This document shows, piece by piece, positions 1 to 8,763 of a stretch of 64,000 nt of DNA. Positions within the stretch are counted from its first letter, which is position 1, and each line of letters starts with the position of its first letter. This stretch comes from Pelagibacteraceae bacterium GOM-A1. Its GTDB lineage: Bacteria > Pseudomonadota > Alphaproteobacteria > Pelagibacterales > Pelagibacteraceae. Where the stretch lies: NCBI GenBank assembly GCA_001704065.1, contig LHBX01000043.1, positions 1 through 64,000 on the forward strand, read 5' to 3'. The translations under genes were made by a program, and so were the position numbers. A model generated the notes under the pieces. The model did not search any database. It was not told the DNA's origin and saw nothing but the letters and a program-made list of their open reading frames with translations.

Positions 1-671
1 TTATATTAACTTTATTAATTTTTATAATTGTTGGTGGTATTTATTTTATATATTTTTACTCAGATCCAAACAAAAAAACAACATTATCAGAGATTGATGG
101 AAATTTAAATTTATCAGTTGATAAAGTAATTTTAGAAGATAGCGAGGCTGGTGATAAAAATAACTTATCAATAAGTGAAATCGAAGATTCAAAAAAAGTA
201 ATTGATAATGAAAAAATCAAAGATGAAAAACAAAAATACAAGAAATTTGAAAATTTAACCAAACAAATTCAATATATTACCTCAAGTAGTAATGGAGATG
301 TATTTAAAATATTAGCGGATACTGGAAAAACAAATTTAAAGAATAGAAATTTACTAGATCTTGAAAATGTTAAAGGTTCAATAATATCATCGGAGAGGCC
401 TGATATACACATATCCTCAAAATTTGCTGAATATAATTATTCTGACCAAAATTCAAAATTCTATAATGATGTAATAATTAAATACGATGATAGAATAATA
501 AAATGCGATAATTTTGATTTAATAATAAGTGAAAATATAGCGATAGCTTATAATAATGTAACAATACAAAGTGAAGATTCACTAATGAAAGCTGAAAAAA
601 TAACTATGAACATCTTAACTAAAGATATAAGTATTAATTCGAATGAAAAAATTGAAGTAACAAAAAATTAA
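1..671 (+). CDS. lptC: LptC-like LPS export protein, 5' end outside window
   Basis: The frame is open from the left edge to a TAA at 669-671, about 222 residues. It begins inside a hydrophobic segment (Ile/Leu/Val/Phe/Tyr-rich, first ~18 residues) that fits the single N-terminal membrane anchor of LptC. An acidic, Lys-rich linker follows, then a region of alternating strands that fits the periplasmic LptC beta-jellyroll. LptC links the LptBFG transporter in the inner membrane to the periplasmic LPS bridge. The next gene is lptB, with a TAATG overlap, which supports the call. The usual lptA gene between lptC and lptB is absent. Sequence identity is weak, as is normal for LptC, so context carries much of the call. 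Confidence 0.7.
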   Translation, partial: ILTLLIFIIVGGIYFIYFYSDPNKKTTLSEIDGNLNLSVDKVILEDSEAGDKNNLSISEIEDSKKVIDNEKIKDEKQKYKKFENLTKQIQYITSSSNGDVFKILADTGKTNLKNRNLLDLENVKGSIISSERPDIHISSKFAEYNYSDQNSKFYNDVIIKYDDRIIKCDNFDLIISENIAIAYNNVTIQSEDSLMKAEKITMNILTKDISINSNEKIEVTKN

Positions 672-1447
672 TGGCCGTAATAAAAAAATTCAAAATTAAA
701 AGTTACAAAAAAATTCAATCAATTATTGAACTAAAAAATATCTCCGTTTTTTATAACAAAAGACAAATTATAGAAAACTTAAGTTTAAGTATAAATAAAC
801 AAGAGATTTTGGGTATGTTAGGTCCAAATGGTGTTGGAAAATCTACAATATTTAATTTAATTACAGGATTAAAAGATCCAAATTATGGAGAAATAATTAT
901 CGATGGTGTAAATGTAACAAAATTACCAATAAACGAAAGGTTTACAAAATTCAAATTGGGTTTAGTACCTCAATATGGTGGACTTATTCATGATTTATCC
1001 CTAATTGATAATCTCAAATTGGTGTCTGAAATTCATGTAAAAGAAAAAGAATTAAGAGATCACAAAATAAATAAGATTATAACACAGTTTGAATTTGAAT
1101 CTTTATTAAAGATTAAAGCCAAAAATCTATCGGGAGGTCAGAAGAAAAAGTTAGTGATTGCGATGTCATTAATGAATGATCCAAAAATACTATTACTTGA
1201 TGAACCGTTTGCTGCATTAGATATATTAACAATAAAAATGCTACAAAAAATTATTGTGAATTTGCAGGCATCGGAAGAAATTTCTATAGTTGTATGCGAC
1301 CACCAAGCTAGAGATCTTTTAAATTGTGTAGATAGAGCCATTATTCTATCAAATGGAAAAATTATAGCATCTGGTAGTCCGAAAGAAGTAATTAGCGATG
1401 AAGAGGCAAAAACTCACTATTTTGGAGATGAATTTAATATAAGTTAA
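671..1447 (+). CDS. lptB: LPS export ABC transporter ATP-binding protein
   Basis: A 258-residue ABC ATPase. It has Walker A GPNGVGKST (about 51-59), a Q-loop in VPQYGG (about 97), signature LSGGQKKK, Walker B ILLLDEP followed by a D-loop, and H-loop residue in CDHQ. LptB hydrolyses ATP at the cytoplasmic face of the LptFG complex to drive LPS out of the inner membrane. The start overlaps the lptC stop as TAATG. About 18 Lys-rich residues precede the usual LptB start, so an internal start is possible but no better one is visible. The family call is firm, and the LptB assignment rests on the LptC-like neighbour and the closeness of the motifs. Confidence 0.9.
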   Translation: MAVIKKFKIKSYKKIQSIIELKNISVFYNKRQIIENLSLSINKQEILGMLGPNGVGKSTIFNLITGLKDPNYGEIIIDGVNVTKLPINERFTKFKLGLVPQYGGLIHDLSLIDNLKLVSEIHVKEKELRDHKINKIITQFEFESLLKIKAKNLSGGQKKKLVIAMSLMNDPKILLLDEPFAALDILTIKMLQKIIVNLQASEEISIVVCDHQARDLLNCVDRAIILSNGKIIASGSPKEVISDEEAKTHYFGDEFNIS

Positions 1448-1454
1448 TTCATCA

Positions 1455-2780
1455 ATGAAAAGCTACATTCAAATTAAGAATAAAATTTCAAAATTTGATA
1501 AAATAATTAAAGTTAGTGGAGATAAAAGTATCTCAATCAGATGTGTTCTTTTAGCATCTCAAGCTATTGGTAAGTCAAAAATTTATAATCTACTAGAATC
1601 TGAAGATGTACTAAGCACATTAAAATCAATAAAAAAACTGGGAATAAATTACAAAAAAATTAAAGATTATTACGAGATAAGAGGATTTGGTTTGAAAGGT
1701 TTTAATACTAAAAGCAAGGTAATATTAAATGCGGGGAACTCTGGCACTTTTGCAAGATTAGTACTTGGTTTATTAGTTGACTCAGAAAATGAAATAACAA
1801 TTACTGGCGATAGAAGTCTTTCTAAAAGAGATTTTTCTAGAGTTACAAGCCCACTGAAAATATTTGGAGCAATTTTAAAATCCAAAAAAAATCAATTACC
1901 AGTTAAAATAAGAGGATCAAAGTTTTTAAGGCCAATTGAATATTTTGAAAGACTGGGTAGTGCCCAGTGCAAAAGTTCAGTTATTTTAGCTGCTTTAAAA
2001 ACACCAGGTTTAACCAAAATTAAAGCTAAAAAGTCAAGAAACCATACTGAGCTTCTTTTAAAAAATCTAAAACTACCAATTCAAGTGTCATCTTCCAAAT
2101 ATTATGACTATATAAAAATTAAGGGTCAAAATAATTTTGGTGGCTTTAATTATTCTGTGCCAGGCGATATTAGTTCTTGCTCATTTTTTTTAGTTTTAAC
2201 GTTATTGTCACATAATTCAAAGTTAATAATTAAAAATATTAATATAAACAAATCTAGAATTGGGATTTTAAAAATTCTTAATAAAATGAACGCCAATATT
2301 TTATCAAAAAACAAAAAAATTTATAAAGGTGAAACTATTTCGGATTTAGTTGTTAAAAGTAAAAGTAATTTAAAAGGCATAAATTGTCCAAAAAATTTAA
2401 ACAGTTCAGCAATAGATGAATTTCTAATAATTTTTTTAGCAGCCGCTAAGGCTAGAGGGGTCTCAACATTTAGAGATTTAGATGAACTTAATAAAAAAGA
2501 AAGTCCAAGGTTGGATATTGGAATAAAATTTCTTAAAATGATTGGTGTGAAGGTAATTAGAATTAAAAACGATATAAAAATATATGGTAATCCTAATTTA
2601 AATCTAAGTAATCATTATATCATGAAAAATTTTAGAAAAGACCATAGAGTTTTTATGATGTCATGTATAGCTGCTTTAACTTTAGGAGGAAAATGGAAAA
2701 TACATGATAAAGACTCCATTAATTCCTCCTTTCCAAAATTTGTTAAAATTTTAAAAAAATTAGGAGCAAAAATAAATTGA
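1455..2780 (+). CDS. aroA: 3-phosphoshikimate 1-carboxyvinyltransferase (EPSP synthase)
   Basis: 441 residues, normal for the family. The enzyme transfers enolpyruvyl from PEP to shikimate-3-phosphate in the chorismate pathway. The N-terminal VSGDKSISIR motif and the EDVL segment resemble class II EPSP synthases. The phosphate-binding stretch NAGNSGTFAR keeps Gly at the position that is Ala in glyphosate-tolerant class II enzymes. The SAQ motif is present in LGSAQCKSS, with a C-terminal KESPRLD segment. It starts 8 nt after lptB and its TGA overlaps the TTG start of cmk. aroK and aroB lie about 43 kb away in the same window. Confidence 0.95.
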   Translation: MKSYIQIKNKISKFDKIIKVSGDKSISIRCVLLASQAIGKSKIYNLLESEDVLSTLKSIKKLGINYKKIKDYYEIRGFGLKGFNTKSKVILNAGNSGTFARLVLGLLVDSENEITITGDRSLSKRDFSRVTSPLKIFGAILKSKKNQLPVKIRGSKFLRPIEYFERLGSAQCKSSVILAALKTPGLTKIKAKKSRNHTELLLKNLKLPIQVSSSKYYDYIKIKGQNNFGGFNYSVPGDISSCSFFLVLTLLSHNSKLIIKNININKSRIGILKILNKMNANILSKNKKIYKGETISDLVVKSKSNLKGINCPKNLNSSAIDEFLIIFLAAAKARGVSTFRDLDELNKKESPRLDIGIKFLKMIGVKVIRIKNDIKIYGNPNLNLSNHYIMKNFRKDHRVFMMSCIAALTLGGKWKIHDKDSINSSFPKFVKILKKLGAKIN

Positions 2781-3442
2781 GAAAACTGAACAAAAGAATT
2801 GAATTTAAAATTGCAGCAGATGGAAGTAGCGCATCTGGAAAAACAACAGGTGGTAAGTTAATTGCAAAAAAATTAAATATGAAATTTCTTTCAAGTGGTA
2901 CACTATATAGATTTTGTGCTCTTAAAGTTTTGGAAAATAAAAATAAATATAATTTAAAATTTATTAATAAAATTGCTAATTCAATTACATTGAAGAAATT
3001 AGAAAATAAAGAACTCTATAGTCCTGAGGTAGCAAGATTATCATCAGTAATTGCAAAAAAACCTTATGTCAGAAAAGCATTAAAAAGTTTTCAAAAAAAT
3101 TTTATTAAAAATTCTAAGTTAGTTGTTGTTGAAGGAAGAGATATAGGTTCAAAAATAATGCCAAATGCTGATTTAAAACTTTTCTTTACGTGTTCTACAA
3201 AAGAAAAGGCAAAAAGAAGGCTTAAAGAGTTTAAAAATCTAGATAAAAAGATAACTTTAAAACAAGTCGAAAAAGCCTTGATTCAAAGGGATATGGAAGA
3301 CATTAAAAGAAAAATAAGTCCCTTGATTATGACCAAAAATGCTGTATTAGTCGACACCACTAAATTAACAATTAAGCAAATGGAGGCAAAACTTGCTAAT
3401 TTAGTAAAGAATTCGATTAAAAAAAAATATGGAAATTTATAA
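2777..3442 (+). CDS. cmk: Cytidylate kinase
   Basis: 221 residues. It phosphorylates CMP and dCMP with ATP. The P-loop is DGSSASGKTTGGK near the N-terminus, followed by the SSGTLYR substrate motif and VVVEGRDIGS, the conserved GRDIG nucleotide-binding element. The start is TTG in a TTGA overlap with the aroA stop, preceded by an AGGAG ribosome-binding site at 2762-2766. The order aroA-cmk-rpsA-ihfB is a widely conserved proteobacterial arrangement. The 3' end overlaps rpsA by 14 bp. Confidence 0.95.
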   Translation: MRKLNKRIEFKIAADGSSASGKTTGGKLIAKKLNMKFLSSGTLYRFCALKVLENKNKYNLKFINKIANSITLKKLENKELYSPEVARLSSVIAKKPYVRKALKSFQKNFIKNSKLVVVEGRDIGSKIMPNADLKLFFTCSTKEKAKRRLKEFKNLDKKITLKQVEKALIQRDMEDIKRKISPLIMTKNAVLVDTTKLTIKQMEAKLANLVKNSIKKKYGNL

Positions 3443-5168
3443 GGATCTAAAAACTCAAAAAAATCAGGATTTTGAAAAATTATTAAACTCTCAATTATCA
3501 AAAAATAAGATTGAAGAAGGAAAAATAATTGATGGTAAAATTACAAAGATCACCGAAAAATTTGTTTTCATATTTATACCTGGTTTAAAAAGTGAACCGA
3601 TCATTGATATAAATGAGTTAAAAATAATCGGAATGCATGACAAAATTGTTGAAGGTGAAACAGTAAGTGTTCTTCTCGAGCGTATAGAGGATAAATTTGG
3701 AAACGTTGTAGTTTCTGCGCTAAAAGCCCAAAAAATTAAAGGATGGGAGTCTTTAGTAGAGGCTCATAAGAATGGTGAATTAATTGATTGTAAATATATA
3801 CAAAAAACAAAAGGTGGTATGATTGTTGAGCACGTTCAATCTAAAAGCTTATGTTTTCTCCCTGGATCTCAAATTTCTGATTCTCCACTTAAAAATGTTG
3901 ATCATCTAATTGGTGAGGTTCATAAATTTGCATTAGTAAAAATGGATATGATCCGTGGTAATAGTGTTGTATCCAGAAGACAGGTTATCACTAATAGTAA
4001 AAAAGGTGATAAGAAAAAAATTATATCACAATTCAAGATTGGTGATATAATTGAAAAAGCTAGAGTAAAAGGTTACTCAAGTTTTGGAGTATTTTTCGAA
4101 GTTGATACTCCAGAAGGTTCTCTAGATGTTTTGACTCATCTTCAGGAAATTTCTTATTCTAGAGTAAACCATCCGGATGAAATATTTTCAATTGGTGAAA
4201 CTCAAAAATTAAAAGTTATTTCGATAGATACAGAAAAACTTCAAATTGGTTGTTCAATTAAACAGTTATCACCAGATCCTTTTGAACATATTTCAAATTA
4301 CGAAGTTGGAAAACCATATAAGGTTAAAGTTGATAAAATCACTGATTACGGCTGCTTTTGTTCATTAGAACCTGGTTTAAGCACTTTACTACATAGTAGT
4401 GAGATGAGTTGGACAAAAAGAAATATTGTGCCAAAAAAATTATTTAAAGTGGGAGATATGATAGACTGCGTTATCACAGAAATTGACGAAACTAAGAGAC
4501 GAATTGCAATTTCACATAAACTGACAATAGAGAATCCTTATGAAGCTTTTCAAAATGCTTTCCCAGAAGGAAGTGAAGTTGATGGTGTGATATCAAGTAT
4601 GAACGAATATGCATTATATATAAAACTTGATAAATATGACATCGATGGTTTCTGCCACGCCAATGACATAAATTATTTTGGTAACCCGGAAGACGAATTA
4701 AAAAAATTTAAAAAAGGAGATAAGCTAAAAGTTAAAGTGTTGGAGATTAAGAAAGACGATCAAAAAGTAAGAGTTGGATTAAAACAACTTTCTAAAGATC
4801 CGTTCGATTGGTTCAAAGATAAAAAGGTAAATGACATAATAACTGTGAAGGTTGTTTCGACCGACAACAAAGGTTTAATTGTTAAGCCAGAGTCTTGTGA
4901 ATTAGATTTTTTGATAAAAAAATCCAATATTGCTGTAAATGCAGCTGACTCTAGACCTTCAAGATTTGTAGGAGGAGAGAGAATTGACGCTGCGATCTCA
5001 GAATTAAATCTTGAAAAACGAAAAGTGAATTTAAGTATAAAATTATTAGAAGAATTACAGAATAAAGAGGCTGTATCTAAATTTTCAAGTCCTCTAAGTG
5101 GTAAAAATTTACCGTTTTCATCATTATCTGAGAGGCTTGGAGATAAAAAAAAAAAAGATGAAGAGTAA
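3429..5168 (+). CDS. rpsA: 30S ribosomal protein S1
   Basis: 579 residues with six consecutive S1 RNA-binding domains. Typical blocks include GKITKITEKFVFIFI in domain 1, VKGYSSFGVFFEV in domain 3 and KVDKITDYGCFCSLEPG in domain 4, each followed by conserved HxSE/L-type turns. S1 recruits mRNA to the 30S subunit and helps unfold leaders. The tail is Lys/Glu-rich and is encoded over a run of 12 adenines at 5145-5156 without a frame change. It overlaps the end of cmk, and the ihfB start follows 4 nt after the stop. Confidence 0.96.
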   Translation: MEIYKDLKTQKNQDFEKLLNSQLSKNKIEEGKIIDGKITKITEKFVFIFIPGLKSEPIIDINELKIIGMHDKIVEGETVSVLLERIEDKFGNVVVSALKAQKIKGWESLVEAHKNGELIDCKYIQKTKGGMIVEHVQSKSLCFLPGSQISDSPLKNVDHLIGEVHKFALVKMDMIRGNSVVSRRQVITNSKKGDKKKIISQFKIGDIIEKARVKGYSSFGVFFEVDTPEGSLDVLTHLQEISYSRVNHPDEIFSIGETQKLKVISIDTEKLQIGCSIKQLSPDPFEHISNYEVGKPYKVKVDKITDYGCFCSLEPGLSTLLHSSEMSWTKRNIVPKKLFKVGDMIDCVITEIDETKRRIAISHKLTIENPYEAFQNAFPEGSEVDGVISSMNEYALYIKLDKYDIDGFCHANDINYFGNPEDELKKFKKGDKLKVKVLEIKKDDQKVRVGLKQLSKDPFDWFKDKKVNDIITVKVVSTDNKGLIVKPESCELDFLIKKSNIAVNAADSRPSRFVGGERIDAAISELNLEKRKVNLSIKLLEELQNKEAVSKFSSPLSGKNLPFSSLSERLGDKKKKDEE

Positions 5169-5172
5169 ATAA

Positions 5173-5463
5173 TTGGCTACAAGAAAATCAGAGCTTTTAA
5201 AACAATTTTCAGATAATTACCCAAATTTTTTAAAAAAAGATTTAAATAAATTAGTTTTTATATTTTTATCAGAAATAAAGAATTCATTAAAAAGACATGA
5301 AAGAGTGGAATTAAGGGATGTTTTTTCCTTGGAAGCTAAACTACAAAAAGCAAGAGCAGCACGGAATCCAAAAACTAATGAGAAAATATATATCAATGAA
5401 AAATATACTATACTTTTTAAAGCCTCAAAGTTTTGGTCGAAAAAAATAAATGAAGAAAAATAA
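5173..5463 (+). CDS. ihfB: Integration host factor subunit beta
   Basis: 96 residues of the HU/IHF fold. The beta-arm motif RNPKTNEKI carries the intercalating proline. The N-terminal KSELLKQFSDNYP resembles IHF-beta openings. The start is TTG at 5173, four nt after the rpsA stop, the same linkage as in many proteobacteria. IHF bends DNA by about 160 degrees and shapes promoters and the nucleoid. The gene for the alpha subunit is not in this window. It ends with a 14-bp overlap into pyrF. Confidence 0.92.
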   Translation: MATRKSELLKQFSDNYPNFLKKDLNKLVFIFLSEIKNSLKRHERVELRDVFSLEAKLQKARAARNPKTNEKIYINEKYTILFKASKFWSKKINEEK

Positions 5464-6124
5464 AATATTTCTTGCTTGTGATTCTAATAATGTTCACAGA
5501 ATAAAAAAAATTATAAGAGATTCTAAGTGTGATGAATTTTTTATTGGATATAAATTTGGACTAGAATTTATTAATTCTAAAAATGGAAGAAAATTTATCT
5601 CAAATTTAAAAAATGAAATAATATTTGGAGATTATAAACTTCACGATATTCCAAACACATGTGCTTCAACTATCAAATCTGTTAGAGACTTAAAGTTTGA
5701 TTACATAACAATACATATTAGCTCCGGCATAAATGCTCTTAAAGCAGCAAAAAAAATTTCAGGCAAAACGAAAATAGTTGGTGTTACAATTTTAACCTCA
5801 TTAGATAATAATGCGTTAAAAGAAATTGGATTTAACAAAGACGTGAAAAAATTAGTTTTACATCAGGCAAAATTAGCAAGTAAGGCAAATTTAGATGCTA
5901 TCGTATGTAGCGCTCAAGAAGTTAAAATAGTAAAAAAAGTATTTAAAAAAGAAATTATAACACCTGGAATAAGATTTAATTCGATGGCAAATGATCAAAA
6001 GAGAACTTTAACTCCTAAATTAGCTTACAGAAATGGTGCAGACTGGTTAGTTATAGGTAGAAATATTACAAAAGGGAATGTAAAAAAAAACATTAAAAAG
6101 TTAATTGATCATTTAAGTAAATGA
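5450..6124 (+). CDS. pyrF: Orotidine 5'-phosphate decarboxylase
   Basis: 224 residues, TIM-barrel family. It decarboxylates OMP to UMP in pyrimidine synthesis. The catalytic signature appears as GDYKLHDIPNT with the Asp-Lys-Asp arrangement. VTILTSL, ITPGIR and ADWLVIGRNIT near the end form the phosphate-binding loops. The start overlaps ihfB by 14 bp and the stop overlaps trpF as ATGA, so translation is probably coupled through the run. Confidence 0.94.
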   Translation: MKKNKIFLACDSNNVHRIKKIIRDSKCDEFFIGYKFGLEFINSKNGRKFISNLKNEIIFGDYKLHDIPNTCASTIKSVRDLKFDYITIHISSGINALKAAKKISGKTKIVGVTILTSLDNNALKEIGFNKDVKKLVLHQAKLASKANLDAIVCSAQEVKIVKKVFKKEIITPGIRFNSMANDQKRTLTPKLAYRNGADWLVIGRNITKGNVKKNIKKLIDHLSK

Positions 6125-6738
6125 TTAAAGGAATAAAGATTTGTGGTGTCTCTGATCCTAAAACCTTAAATTATATCTTAAATCATCCTCACCCCCCAAA
6201 ATTTATAGGCTTCATTACAAATTATAAAAAAAGCAAAAGATTTGTGGAGTATGAAAAATTAAGAGCTTTAATTAATGTTGATAAAAAAAAAGTAAATTTT
6301 ACGTCTGTGCTTGTGGATCCAAACAATGAGATTTTAGAAAAGATTAAAGATTTAAATTTTGACTATTATCAACTTTACGATGTAGATCCTGAAAGAACGG
6401 AAGAAATTAAATCAAAATATAAAATAAAAATAATATCTGCAATTACTGTTTCTAGTAAACATGATGTAATTAAATATAAAGACTATTCACATATATCGGA
6501 TATAATTTTATTTGACTCAAAAGGTTACCACAAATCTGAAAGTTTTGATCATAGTCTACTAAATGAAGTACCTGATGAGTTGGATAAAATGATTGCAGGA
6601 AATATCCAAATAGATGATATTCCTAGTTTTAAAAATAAAAACTTTATGATTGATCTTAGTGGTGCATTAGAAGATGAAAATGGAAAAAAAGATATAAGTA
6701 AAATTGATAAATTGTTAAACTTGTCTGCAAAAATATGA
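6121..6738 (+). CDS. trpF: Phosphoribosylanthranilate isomerase
   Basis: 205 residues, TIM barrel. It converts PRA to CdRP in tryptophan synthesis. Visible motifs are the N-terminal KICGV with the catalytic Cys, and a C-terminal DLSGALEDENGKKD segment that matches the usual SSGVE..G.KD block. The start and stop overlap pyrF and trpB by 4 bp each. trpE, trpD and trpC are not in this window, so the tryptophan genes are split. Confidence 0.92.
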   Translation: MIKGIKICGVSDPKTLNYILNHPHPPKFIGFITNYKKSKRFVEYEKLRALINVDKKKVNFTSVLVDPNNEILEKIKDLNFDYYQLYDVDPERTEEIKSKYKIKIISAITVSSKHDVIKYKDYSHISDIILFDSKGYHKSESFDHSLLNEVPDELDKMIAGNIQIDDIPSFKNKNFMIDLSGALEDENGKKDISKIDKLLNLSAKI

Positions 6739-7979
6739 AACTTAAAAAAGGAATTCCTGTAATAGACCAAGGCAATAAACTTGGATTTTGGGGCGGTAAA
6801 TTTGGAGGAAACTTTGTTCCCGAAACCTTAAAAAAACCTATCGAAGATTTAGAAGTACTATTTAACAAACTTAAAAAAGATAAAAAATTTATACAAGAAA
6901 GAGATAAATATTTTAAAAATTGGGTTGGTGCCCCTACTAGATTTATTAAATTAAAAAATTTAACAAATCATGTTGGCGGAGCTCAGATTTGGTCTAAAAT
7001 TGTTTCAGATGCAAATGGTGGAGCACACAAGATCTACAACGCAACTGTCCATTGTTTACTTGCAAAACGCTCTGGTAAAAAAGTTATAATTGGGGACACT
7101 GGTGCCGGGTATGCGGGTAAAATGTTAAGTATGGCTGCAAAAAAGTTTGGTCTTAAGTGTAAAATTTTCATGGGCGCAAAAGATATTGCAAGACAACAAC
7201 CAAATGTAAAAGCCATGAAAAAAAATGGTGCCGAGGTAGTTCCAGTTTATTCAGGAAGTCAAACGCTCGTGGATGCTGTTTCAGAGTGTATGAGGTTCTG
7301 GGTTGCTAATTGCGATACTACAGCCATGTGTGTTGGAAGCACAGTTGGGCCAGCTGTTTTTGTTCGTATTTGCGGATGGAGTACTAGTCAAATTTCAAGA
7401 GAATTAAAAGTTCAATTAATTGATCAGTTTGGATCAATTCCAAAAAAACTTAAACTTTACAATTGTGTGGGGGGTGGAAGTTCGAGTTTTGGGTTTTGGA
7501 ATGAGTTTATGGATTATGATAAAAAGCAGTGTGAATTTATTGGCGTAGAAGCTGGGGGACCTGCAAAAAGTAAAAAACATGCAGCACCTTTAACTTATGG
7601 TTCTAAAATTGGAATTCTACATGGTGCAGCCCAGTATGTTAATCAAAACTCAGATGGACAAATAGAAGAGACAGAATCTATTTCAGCAGGTTTGGATTAC
7701 CCTGGAATTTCTCCGCTTCATTGTTTTTTAAAAGACACAAAGAGAGCTAGATATACTGCTGCAAGTGATGAACAAGCATTAGAAGCTTACAAACTTGTTA
7801 CAAAATTTGAAAAATTAAGACCATCTCTTGAACCCAGCCACGCATTCGCTGTTGCAATAGCTGAATCGAAAAAATTGAGCAAAGATACGATCGTAGTTGT
7901 TAACAGTTGCGGTGATGCTTACAAGGACCGAGGAATTTTAGAGAAAAGATTAGGAAAAAAATATGTTAAATCCAATTAG
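6735..7979 (+). CDS. trpB: Tryptophan synthase beta chain
   Basis: 414 residues. It condenses indole with serine using pyridoxal phosphate. The PLP lysine lies in NGGAHKIYNA (H-K pair), and the phosphate-binding glycine loop is CVGGGSSSFG. The N-terminal GGKFGGNFVPETL block is characteristic. It keeps the type-1 architecture that pairs with TrpA, whose gene overlaps by 17 bp downstream. It sits in the middle of the plus-strand run. Confidence 0.96.
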   Translation: MKLKKGIPVIDQGNKLGFWGGKFGGNFVPETLKKPIEDLEVLFNKLKKDKKFIQERDKYFKNWVGAPTRFIKLKNLTNHVGGAQIWSKIVSDANGGAHKIYNATVHCLLAKRSGKKVIIGDTGAGYAGKMLSMAAKKFGLKCKIFMGAKDIARQQPNVKAMKKNGAEVVPVYSGSQTLVDAVSECMRFWVANCDTTAMCVGSTVGPAVFVRICGWSTSQISRELKVQLIDQFGSIPKKLKLYNCVGGGSSSFGFWNEFMDYDKKQCEFIGVEAGGPAKSKKHAAPLTYGSKIGILHGAAQYVNQNSDGQIEETESISAGLDYPGISPLHCFLKDTKRARYTAASDEQALEAYKLVTKFEKLRPSLEPSHAFAVAIAESKKLSKDTIVVVNSCGDAYKDRGILEKRLGKKYVKSN

Positions 7980-8763
7980 TGTAGCGTTTAAAAAAGCTAA
8001 ACAAGAAAATAGACCTGCTTTACTAACTTATACTGTTGCTGGAGATAGCTCAAAAAAACAATCTTTAGATATATTAAAATCAATTTCTAAAAATGCAGAT
8101 ATTTTAGAAGTAGGTGTGCCCCATAACACCCCCGTAGCAGATGGAAGTCAAATTCAAACAAGTGCATATAGAGCAATCAAAAATGGAATTAAATTAAATG
8201 ATATTTTTAAAATTGTAAAAGATTTCAAAAAGTTTGATAAGAATAAACCTGTTATATTAATGGGCTATTACAATATGATTTTTCAATATGGTGAAAATAA
8301 ATTCTTAAATAAGTGTAAGATATCTGGAGTAAATGGATTGATAGTTGTAGATTTGCCTTGGCCAGAAAATAAAAATTTCGCAAAAAAATGTAAAAAAAAA
8401 TCTATATATTTTATTCAGCTTTTATCACCAACAACAACAAAAATTAGGCTTAAAAAAATTATAAAAGACTCTCATCCTATGAATTATTTTATTTCAATGT
8501 TGAGCACAACAGGTGGTAAACTAAAAGTTTCACCTAATGATATATTAAAAAACTATACCAAAATAAAAAAAATTGATCCTAAGAAAGAAATTGTTATTGG
8601 TTTTGGAATCACTGAAAAAACAATTGGCAAACTCAAATCTGCAGATGGATTAGTTGTTGGAAGTGCTATTTGTAAGGAAATTAGCAAGAGTTTAAAGCAT
8701 AGACAAAATCCTGTCACAAATGTAAGTAAGCTAGTAAAAAAATTAAAAAGTAAAATTCTATGA
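7963..8763 (+). CDS. trpA: Tryptophan synthase alpha chain
   Basis: 266 residues, TIM barrel. It cleaves indole-3-glycerol phosphate and passes indole to TrpB. The catalytic Glu lies in ILEVGVPHNTPVADG, and the Asp lies in GLIVVDLPWPE. VVGSAI near the end is the phosphate loop. The usual PFSDP segment reads PHNTP here, a lineage-level change around a conserved loop. It overlaps trpB by 17 bp and accD by 4 bp. The trpA-accD-folC order is common in proteobacteria. Confidence 0.94.
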   Translation: MLNPISVAFKKAKQENRPALLTYTVAGDSSKKQSLDILKSISKNADILEVGVPHNTPVADGSQIQTSAYRAIKNGIKLNDIFKIVKDFKKFDKNKPVILMGYYNMIFQYGENKFLNKCKISGVNGLIVVDLPWPENKNFAKKCKKKSIYFIQLLSPTTTKIRLKKIIKDSHPMNYFISMLSTTGGKLKVSPNDILKNYTKIKKIDPKKEIVIGFGITEKTIGKLKSADGLVVGSAICKEISKSLKHRQNPVTNVSKLVKKLKSKIL

